Assembly (NCBI RefSeq): GCF_022605725.1
Contig: NC_065554.1
Location: 11,923,100-11,987,099, forward strand
Origin: Anthonomus grandis grandis
Lineage: Eukaryota; Arthropoda; Insecta; Coleoptera; Curculionidae
Direction of reading: 5' to 3'
Length of the DNA stretch: 64,000 nt
The translations under genes were made by a program, and so were the position numbers. Of the stretch, positions 56,253 to 64,000 are shown in pieces. The notes under the pieces were generated by a model. That model searched no databases, was not told where the DNA came from, and saw only the letters and a program-made list of their open reading frames with translations. Within the stretch, counting starts at the first letter, position 1. Each line of letters opens with the position of its first letter.

Positions 56253-56435
56253 CTACTTCTTGTCGTCATCAGGTGTGAATTTGTTTAAAGGTTCATGAAA
56301 AGGATACTTATTCTCTTTAATTTGGTTGTAAATATGCTGAATCCAATTGCTGAACTCGTATATTGATGCCACTGAAATATTTAAAAAGAAAGCCATAATG
56401 AGTAAGTAAGTTATAGGCAAGACTTTTTCAAACTT
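56253..56435 (-). CDS. Last exon of an unrecognised small membrane protein
   Basis: After a good acceptor (CTCTACAG) at 56436-56437, an open frame of 60 codons ends at TAG 56253. It starts KFEKVLPITYLLIMAFFLNI (a hydrophobic, probably membrane-spanning segment), then a polar, Trp/Tyr-containing part (EFSNWIQHIYNQIKENKYPF) and a charged tail (PDDDKK). Alternatively an internal acceptor, TATTTCAG at about 56.37 kb, could be used. No upstream exon was found between 56.44 and 58.73 kb, where the 1.48-kb fold-back element lies, so the 5' part may be across that element or beyond the window. Size and layout suggest a small mitochondrial or ER membrane protein, but I do not recognise the family. Confidence 0.5.
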   Translation of the reverse strand, partial: KFEKVLPITYLLIMAFFLNISVASIYEFSNWIQHIYNQIKENKYPFHEPLNKFTPDDDKK

Positions 56436-56517
56436 CTGTAGAGGAGGGGGGACTGAGAGTTAAGATATCAAATTCTAAATTTGAAATGCCATAAAATATA
56501 AAAATATAATTACAGTA

Positions 56518-57999
56518 CAGGATGTCCAAATTTGAACACTTTTTGTAGGATATCTCGGTTGTTTGTATCATCGGTATTATTTAATTAATTAAAAGCGTAA
56601 AAAATGATTTTGATCAAAGCTTTTTATTTTTTTCTATATTTTTAAATGGAAAAATACGCTTTACCTTTTAAAATAGCCTACTATTAAAATTATAATATTA
56701 ATTAATCATTTTACTCAAATTGTCTATTCTATAGGTAGCATAGCAATAAGTGCATAGTGCTATATATTTTTTAAAATATACAGGATTTTCCATTTAAAAA
56801 ACATATTTTTTTTTAATATCAAAATCCTAAATTATTATAATAAAACAGATTATACATGGTGTTACAAAATTCGATGCAAATATTTTAAGAGCGTATTGTT
56901 AGAGTCAAAATAATACTTTTTTTCCTATATACATGTGTCCTTAAATGCACTCCCTCAGAGCTACGGCCCGCGCAAATTGCTTGAAAAAAATTGATGATTT
57001 GGAATACTGACTACATTTATGCATTAAATCTTTTGAAAATTTGCTGGTCTCCGTTTTTTTAAGTGCTCTTGACATATTCCGTCCCAAGAATGGTGTAAAC
57101 GCAATTTTAGGGAATTAATCAGGGTGGCTTACCATTATGAAGCCCTATATCTTATGTTTCCGATAAGAGATTTGAAAATCTAGAAAACCATCTAGTTAGT
57201 CATGAAAAAATCTAAAATATCTTTTCTTGCATTTTTTCGATACAATTAATTTGATTTGACAAAAATGAAAGCAGTCATGGCCAACTTCGTTTTTTCTATT
57301 TGATAGTATTAGAAGTTTAATAATGCTCCCCTTCCGTTTACGAGAAATTTTCTCGAAAACGGTTAATTGTATCAAAAAAATGCAAAAGGCAAAAATTTTA
57401 GATTTTTTCATACCTAACTAAATGGTACATATTATCAGATGTTTAACTTTCTAACCGCAAACATAAGATAGGGACCATTAGAAGAATAAATCCTCCTGAA
57501 TGCTCCCCTAAAATTGTATTTACATCACTTCTATGACGGAAAATGAAAACAGCACCTAAAAAACCGAGATTTGCAAATTTTCAGAAGATTTGACGCGTAA
57601 CTGTAGTCAAGGTTCCAAATAATCGATTTTCTTCAAGCAATTTGCGCAGGCCGTAGCTCTAAGGGAGTGCATTTTAAGACACATGTTTATAGAAAAAAAA
57701 AACGTCTTATTTTGACTCCAACAATACGCTCTTAAAAATATTTGCACCGAATTTTGTATAATCGTGTTCTACGTCAAAACCATTTCTTACTTTTTGTTAA
57801 ATAATAACGGAGATACAAGGAGGCTCCCAAAATCCAAAATTTTCAAAATCACTCTGTAGATTAAAAACTATGACAGCTGTTAAATTTTTGACAATGACAT
57901 CTTTAGTTTCATAAAAAAGTAGCAGTAATGCGGAAACCACAGGGCTCCATCTCCTATAGTAACCGAGATAACATACAAGTGTCCAAATCTGGACACCCT
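56518..57999. mobile_element. 1.48-kb fold-back element (long inverted repeat) with TA duplication
   Basis: The ends are CAGGATGTCCAAATTTG at 56518 and, inverted, CAGGGTGTCCAGATTTG at 57999, flanked by TA on both sides. The arms, roughly 56518-57240 and 57360-57999, are diverged inverted copies. Shared blocks include AAGAGCGTATTGTTAGAGTC at about 56.89 kb and its inverse at about 57.72 kb, and CGGCCCGCGCAAATTGCTTG at about 56.96 kb and its diverged inverse near 57.65 kb. The centre lies at about 57.3 kb. There is no transposase. It is presumably mobilised by a Tc1/mariner transposase, judging from the CAGGGTGTCC end. Confidence 0.85.
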
Positions 58000-58001
58000 G
58001 T

Positions 58002-58738
58002 ATACAGTTATATAAAATCTAAATAAAATTTTACTGAATCATAGCTATCAATTTTTTTTGGATTCTATATTTTCCCAGTTGAGAATAAATTATTATATGC
58101 AATGACTGATTAAAAAAAAAATTATTCCAAGAATATCATTTAGGTTCAGTAATGCATATATTTCTAGTATTTTTTCATTTCAAGGTAAGTTTTTTTTTCT
58201 GAAATTTGTATGCGAACGAATAAATTGATGAGATATTAATTGTGTGACCAAAGTTATTTTCACTATATTTTTTTTTCATTTCATTAATTAAATTGAAACT
58301 ACAACAAGATAATGCTTACAAAAGTAATGAAAATATAATAAAAATAATCTATATTTCAAACAATATATCCTCAAATAATAACAAACTAAATAATATATAC
58401 AGTATATATGATATAATTTAGACAGTGTACAAATTAATGTGAAGCATCCCTAATTCTAATTGTTCTATTATAAAGCAGGATTCCAATTATTGTTTAGATG
58501 ATTGGTCAAATTAAAGCCGATTCTAAATTCGACAAATATTTAAATTAGAATTAGGATTTTATAGTTTTAAACTATTACGATATTATTAATTTGTGTATCT
58601 AATTGGTAGCGATAATATAGAGATATTATTAACATTTTTTCTCTCTATATAATTTCAAAAATCACCAACAATTAATTATCTATTACAATTTAATAACCTA
58701 AATTGAAATTAAGAATTTAACTAACAACACCCTCTTCA
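58002..58738. other. 3' flank of the DNAJC30-like gene, no gene seen
   Basis: Very AT-rich. The inverted pair CTAATTCTAATT (about 58.45 kb) and AATTAGAATTAG (about 58.54 kb) could fold. No exon for the small membrane protein was recognised. Confidence 0.4.
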
Positions 58739-59118
58739 TTAATCCTCACTCTCAGCTACCATTTCACTTCCGTCCCCCCTCATACTTTTTACAACATCAA
58801 AATTCTCATAATGAATAAGTGCCATACATAAGCAAAAAATTCCAAGCATGGCAAAAAAGCATTTCTCCTCTTGTACTGCTTCTTTGTGTAATTGCATTTC
58901 AGCAGCTCGGGCCGCCCTTCGATTTTTTAGGTCAGTTGCTCTTTTTACAGATTCAGAGTAGTGCATTCTTGACCATTCATCAAAGTTGTACACTGTTTGT
59001 CTAGGTGATGGTGGTGGGGGTCTGCTACGCATTTCTCTGGATTTATAGAATCTGTGAAGGGGGTCGTCTGGGGTTGTTTCCCCAGCAGGTCCTTGTGATG
59101 GCTCATTACTCAGAAATC
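58739..59118 (-). CDS. DNAJC30-like mitochondrial J-protein, last exon
   Basis: The acceptor at 59119-59120 (TTTACAG) opens an exon entering in phase 2 and ending at TAA 58739. It reads FLSNEPSQGP, a linker with DPLHRFYKSRE, then PRQTVYNFDEWSRMHYSESV, an Arg/Lys-rich helix, and a hydrophobic segment (CFFAMLGIFCLCMALIHY). This order of a Pro-rich linker, FNFD-x-W/F-x-x-x-HY block, basic helix and one C-terminal TM is that of DNAJC30 and Drosophila DnaJ-like CG11035. The J domain (HPD) must be in upstream exons; none was found from 59.12 to 64.0 kb. In vertebrates DNAJC30 sits in the inner mitochondrial membrane and associates with ATP synthase. Confidence 0.8.
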
Positions 59119-60340
59119 CTGTAAAGATTAATTAAAAATTATTGAATTACATAGAATTATAGTTTTAAATCAATGAAAATAAGTTCTACAACCATCTCTG
59201 GGAGAATATATTTCATAATGTAAAAAATAAAATCCTACAGTTCACAGTTCCGCTAGTAAAATCTGTCCAAGTTATATTTTGTTTCTCAAGTTTCAATTTA
59301 AGTGTTTTGCGTTTAATAAACAATTTTAATAAACAATTATTATATTATTCTGTTTGACCAACAGGTGTAATCAAAGATAAGTGAATCCTATAACTTCTTT
59401 GCTTTTTTAGTAAAACATAATGGTATAGTCGCCTTCGCTTTTATCGTGCGGGTTCAAAGGTCACCACGTAATATGAATCAAATTGAAAAATCAGTGGCTG
59501 CCAAAATGTTATTTCCTTGAGAGTTTGACAATACATTGAACGCCGTCATGTGACATATTCAAGCCGCGATCATAATTATTAACTGACGTGATGCCTTTAA
59601 CGCCGTAAAAATGTCTGCGGAATACTACGTATCCGAGATTCGACATGTAAAACATACGTTGGTTATTTCCTTTCATGACGTGAAAAAGCCCATAAGTATA
59701 AAGACCGTTGGGTATACGCCTCATCGGTATATGTCTAGAATCCCCGATATACTGCTAAGTTGCCAGACATAATATTTACTTTTCTTTTTTGAAAAATTGT
59801 CCGAAATTGACGGAATTCTCAATAACAATTTTTCTTTACGCAATAATATCTAAATCTCAGCATTTTATATTTTTTATGAGAGCAAAAATGCCTCCCTAGC
59901 CTTTCATTAAAATTGTACATATTTCAATTAAAAAATGGTTGTTACCTAAATTTTTGAGAAATTAGTATATGATTTAGCATGACCCTATGTATGTGCATAA
60001 CATACTAATTTGTCGATTTCAGGGCACAGCGTCTAATTTTTAACGATTATTTGATCTTTGTTTATGTGTGATTGTGTTTTTTGTAATAATTATTGGGAAA
60101 CTATACATTTTGGTATAATGACAAACAATTAATTTGTATTGTGTGTGATGCAGTGCAGTCAGAGACCAGAAAACTACTTTCTTTGTTTAAAGGCAAGTTC
60201 ATGTTACAATCTCACTTTTAAAATGACATTTTAGTTTTATGATTTATTATTTGTCGTTTGACCCAATCTATACGTTGATGCACAGAAAATTAAAAAAGTT
60301 GTGTTATCTTTTCTTTTATATCAGTTAAAAGTAAAAAAAA
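59119..60340. other. DNAJC30-like intron or 5' flank, with a GC-richer island at 59.42-59.77 kb
   Basis: Mostly AT-rich. At about 59420-59770 composition shifts, with repeated CGCCGT, GACGTGA and CGATATAC words. A 71-codon minus-strand frame (59509-59724) contains GVKGITSVNNYDRGLNMSHD, which matches no family I know. It may be a fragment of an unrecognised mobile element. Confidence 0.35.
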
Positions 60341-60349
60341 GATTTAAGA

Positions 60350-60670
60350 CAATTTTTTTTTACACATTACAGGCTACAAGGCAAAAAAAAAAGATTAAAA
60401 ATAACTTAAAAAAAAAACTGGTGAATGCGGCGGGCATTTCTATCTCCCAGGGCATTCACCAATTTATTTACTTAGCTTTTTTTAAAAAGATGAATACAAG
60501 GGGAGCTACGACAGTTCTTTAAAATGTCGTTTTCTTATGAATATTTATTTATTTACACATAACAAGGCAAAAAAAGATTGAAACTAACTATTAAAAAAAT
60601 TAGGAATGCGCCGGGCAATATATCTCCCAGCGCATTCACCAATTTATTTACTTAGCTTTGTTTAAAAAAA
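60350..60670. repeat. Imperfect direct duplication (about 120-150 bp units)
   Basis: Copies at about 60360-60485 and 60551-60665 both run from an ACACAT-AACAAGGCAAAAAAA block through a GAATGCG-CGGGCA block to GCATTCACCAATTTATTTAC. Within each, GAATGC and GCATTC form a small stem around TCTCCCAG. Confidence 0.75.
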
Positions 60671-60739
60671 ATTGTTGTACTTTTTAATCATACCTAAATA
60701 ATAAACGAAATGCAAAAAGAAAACTAATTATTTTAATAA

Positions 60740-61938
60740 CGAAAAAGAAAATAAGGGATTGCTTAGAATGTACAAGAAGTAGCTAAAGCGCTTGGAATTA
60801 GTTTAAGAATAGTGCAAAAGGTTGTATATGAAAACAAGAATCTTATTTCCAAGCAGGAAACAAAGTGTAAAAGGAAGAAGCCGAAGACTGAAGATTTAAG
60901 TGAATGTGGAAAAATGAAGTAACAAATTTGACTAAAAAAAGAAACTAATTATAACTATCATTATCACGTACTATTTCGTCAACAGCATATATTTTTGGTC
61001 TTTTCAGCGATTTTGCAATTGAAAGAAGTTCGGATTTTAGCATATATGGCAAGGGATTCTGATTTTCTTTTACTAACCATTCATAAATTTCGCTTTTTCT
61101 TTAACTTCCATTTGGTTGTTTATTCAAAATTCTTGAATGATACGACGCATTGTCTAATACTATTAAGGAAGGTTCTTGCAAGTTCGGTATTAACTGTTCC
61201 TTTAACCATTTTTCAAACATTTCGCAATTCATATTGTCATGATAATCCATACTTTTAGACTTAGAAGAAAAAATTAAACTTTCACCTGGAACGAATCCCG
61301 TTGAAGACCCGGCATGTAAAATAATAAATCGTTTTCCCTGACCACATCCTTTTTTTCTTTTCCCGCTTTTCACAGATTCATCTTGCCAATATTTTATTCC
61401 ACTCCCGTTTGAAAATATCCAAGTTTCATCTAAGAATATCACTTTCCTTAACTTTGATTTTTCATTTTGATTTGTATATTGTCTTAAAAATCCTATTCGT
61501 TGGCTCACAATATTTGGTAGTTCACACAAATATCTTCTATTGCAGTCTTTTTTATAGTGAAAACCTATGCTTTTAATTAATTTTGATAAAGCAGTCCAAA
61601 AGTCCAATTTCCAAAGTGCCGCGTTGCTTTAAAACATCCCTCAGAAATGGCAGCGTTATATTTGTTTTTAGCCTATATAGTTCATAAATCCTATCCCTTA
61701 CTTCCATTTTTACACATTCACTTAAATCTTCAGTCTTCGGCTTCTTCCTTTTACACTTTTTTTCCTTCTTGGGAATAAGATTGTTCTTGTTTTCATATAC
61801 AACCTTTTGCACCATTCTTAAACTAATTCCAAGTGCTTTAGCTACTTCTTCTTGTACATTCTTAGGCAACCCTTTATTTTCTTTTTCGTTCTCATAAAAT
61901 AAATCGTTCATATAAAAAATACTTATGGTAACAATCAA
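60740..61938 (-). mobile_element. Tc1/mariner-superfamily element with inverted partial transposase copy
   Basis: The minus-strand transposase has an N-terminal HTH (VQEEVAKALGISLRMVQKVV, about 61.82-61.87 kb) and a basic linker (KCKRKKPKTEDLSEC), with a frameshift near 61.605. The core follows with VIFLDETWIFSNGSG (first Asp, about 61.41-61.45 kb) and LIVLDNASYHS (second Asp, about 61.14 kb), then KIYAVDEIVRD before the third acid, which is lost at about 60.96 kb. Beyond that point, about 60735-60925 on the plus strand repeats the N-terminal HTH and linker in inverted orientation. Inactive. Confidence 0.85.
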
Positions 61939-64000
61939 TTAAAAAAAACTTAACTATGGGTCAGTCACCCACGCACTTAGATTATTACTTGATTTTTGAA
62001 GAAAAATTTCTTATGAAACGTAAGCATATTAAAATATAAACTGTATATAGCAAGCAGCAAACATTAGACACTTGGTTTTAAATATCAAATAATAAAAAAA
62101 TGTACTTAATAACACCTAGCATCTAGTACAGAAAAACTAGGGTTACATAGATTTAGTTCACATTTTCCACATGTATTGACCGTAATTGGTTCATTTTTAG
62201 CTAGATTAATTAATTTAAACTACAGATTAAAAGTAGACAAGTATTTCTTAAAGGTACAAAAAGAAAATTCAATTGCTTAACCAGTTCAATCTGTGAATCA
62301 ATTAAATTGTGACCTAAATTAAACAAAAACAACTGACTCCTTAAAATTGCACTCTGTTCCAAAAATCAGAAGTTAAGCCTGTTAAGAAGTAGGTAGTTGT
62401 TGATCAAGACCTGTAGACATGTTATATAAAAAACCTGTACTTTTTTAAGGTCAACATTAGTTTTAAGAGCACAGTCTAAATTTTCCACTTTGGTTTTTAT
62501 AAGGTGTTTTAATAATAATGCAGAATGCTATAAAATTTTTGTGACTCTGACAGAAATATTTTTGCAAACCTTCAGAGTAAAATATACTTAGATGTTCTTG
62601 CGGGTGGTTTTAACCCATGCATAGGCATTTATCTATTATCTTTTCCTATTTAATTACTTATTTTGAAGGATTTTAGCTTTCAGCTAGACTTTGCCTATTA
62701 TTATCTTAACCAAGACAATTTTTTTTATATATTTACTTCAAAAATTTGTGCTGCACCTATTCACGTGTATAGCATAATAGAGAAACCACATTAATGCAGC
62801 ATGGAGAAGTTTGGCTTTCACTGAACCATTATAAAGAGTAATGATACTGTCTAAATTGCAAGTTATTTATGCACCATTAAGCCAAGGAGTTGATTATTCT
62901 GTAAAATGACATACTCACTGATATTGCTTAAGATTTTAAAGACTTTTCCATTATCAGCAATCATAGACAGTTGGAAGAAATGTAGCAATAGTAATCATAT
63001 TGCATTAATTATTACAAATATTTGAGGTGCCAGATTGCTATCATGTGGAGCTCTGCTTGTTGACAGGAACTCATACTACTTAAATTCATTATTTTTGATG
63101 AAATGAGTTCGCCCAAATAAATAAGCCACATTTAATTAATTAAATAATTTTAACATGTAATGTGAAATGCTTTCTCCAAGAAACAAGCAAGACTTTTCAC
63201 AGTTGATCTTTTAGAAAAAACTATCCTGTTTAAAAGGAATAACATATTCTAGTTGGTGAATTAAACTATTATATACACAGACCTCAAAAGACCTTCAAGG
63301 GATTTCACTATTCCCTCTCTAGTAAGGGGGTTGTTTTATTTTGACACTGCTAAGTTGATGTCAGATAGATTTAGCAAAAAAGCCCAATCAGTTTAAGAGA
63401 GAGCTAAGTAATGTTAATGTATAAATAAATAATTTTTAACTTTCTAAAATTGTACTTTCTTCTTGTCTTTAATAATTTTCTTTATGTGAAGTTATTTGTT
63501 GGCAGATTCTAAAAGGTTATGCCAAATACATAATAACCAAATTTTTAAAAAACCACTTTTTAAACTTTTAAGGGTAGAAGAGCACAAACTTCACTAATCC
63601 ATTATATTAGTCAATTAGGTCAATGACCTTCCAATAAATATTTATAAAATAAAAATTATTAATAAATAATTTGAAATGAATAATTTTTTGCTTTTATTTG
63701 AAATGAATTTCCCTTCATTATTCATCTTCCTACTTTAAACATGTGGCAATTTTCATTTGCTTTACACCTCAGCCAGAATTGACCACACAGAATTTAATTT
63801 GCATGTGGCAATTTTTAGTTTAATCTCGATGTTTGGATCAACAGTAGTTTTCAGTATGTTTTTGTTTGTTAACAGTTTATGACATTTGATAAGAAATTCC
63901 TATTTAATATTATACCTGCACTTTGTCAGAATTTTGAAACTTATTAAAATATTAAAGAAGTTAATAGTTATTTTCTCAAAAATATGTATGAGAATATGTG
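61939..64000. other. AT-rich sequence to the right edge, no gene supported
   Basis: No exon, RNA gene or transposon domain could be supported. The region may be intron of the DNAJC30-like gene or of the small membrane protein gene, or intergenic. Confidence 0.35.

Noticed and set aside
58450..58560. Inverted CTAATTCTAATT pair as a terminator or structured RNA
   Set aside because: Short, AT-only arms separated by about 85 nt; expected by chance in such AT-rich DNA.
1..64000. CRISPR array, rRNA, tRNA or operon-like gene cluster
   Set aside because: No regularly spaced repeats, no tRNA B-box-like GGTTCRANNCC in a cloverleaf context, and all host genes are spliced; nothing supports a multi-gene system.

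Overview
The window is strongly AT-rich, intron-rich nuclear DNA from an arthropod, almost certainly an insect (a beetle would fit, but the order is inference). The evidence is spliced genes with GT/AG junctions, a Tequila-type mosaic protease with chitin-binding domains, and a typical insect transposon load (BEL/Pao, hAT, piggyBac, pogo, Tc1/mariner, Penelope-like and several LINE lineages). No prokaryotic, CRISPR, rRNA or tRNA features were seen.

Five host loci are supported. (1) 337-20544, minus strand: 14 in-phase exons of a Tequila/GRAAL-like secreted multidomain protease (signal peptide, four CBM14 domains, long Cys/Gly/Gln-rich repeat region, LDLa, PAN/apple, LDLa, SRCR, LDLa, start of a second SRCR); the rest, including the expected trypsin domain, lies beyond the left edge. 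(2) 23204-32166, minus: a complete five-exon TMEM248/TMEM219-family membrane protein of 273 aa, with a first intron of about 8 kb packed with transposons. (3) 44577-45428, plus: a complete three-exon VPS37 (ESCRT-I) gene of 235 aa with a perfect CRE palindrome 108 bp upstream of its ATG. (4) 56253-56435, minus: the last exon of an unrecognised small single-pass membrane protein. (5) 58739-59118, minus: the last exon of a DNAJC30-like mitochondrial J-protein; its J-domain exon was not found in the window.

Between and inside these genes the DNA is mostly transposon strata. Tequila introns hold a LINE 3' half (2.0-3.4 kb), an unrelated RNase H relic, a LINE tail, a LINE 5' half (9.0-10.4 kb), two Tc1/mariner relics (one with both TIRs and TA duplications) and two inverted-repeat elements. 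The TMEM248 intron holds a mariner-like element with very long inverted repeats, a Penelope-like GIY-YIG relic and a LINE. At 32.7-41.3 kb an apparently intact BEL/Pao retrotransposon (identical 278-bp LTRs, 5-bp target duplication, uninterrupted 1831-codon polyprotein) has landed inside a hAT transposase gene. At 46-56 kb LINE, LINE-in-LINE and piggyBac-in-LINE nesting allows relative dating, followed by a pogo-like element. At 56.5-58.0 kb lies a 1.48-kb fold-back element, and at 60.3-61.9 kb a rearranged Tc1-like element.

I found no coherent new multi-gene system. The most notable signals are the young BEL/Pao copy, the two distinct Cys-pair repeat arrays in the Tequila linker, the long hairpins, the GC-rich inverted repeats next to the VPS37 promoter, and three perfect short hairpins that may be template-switch scars.
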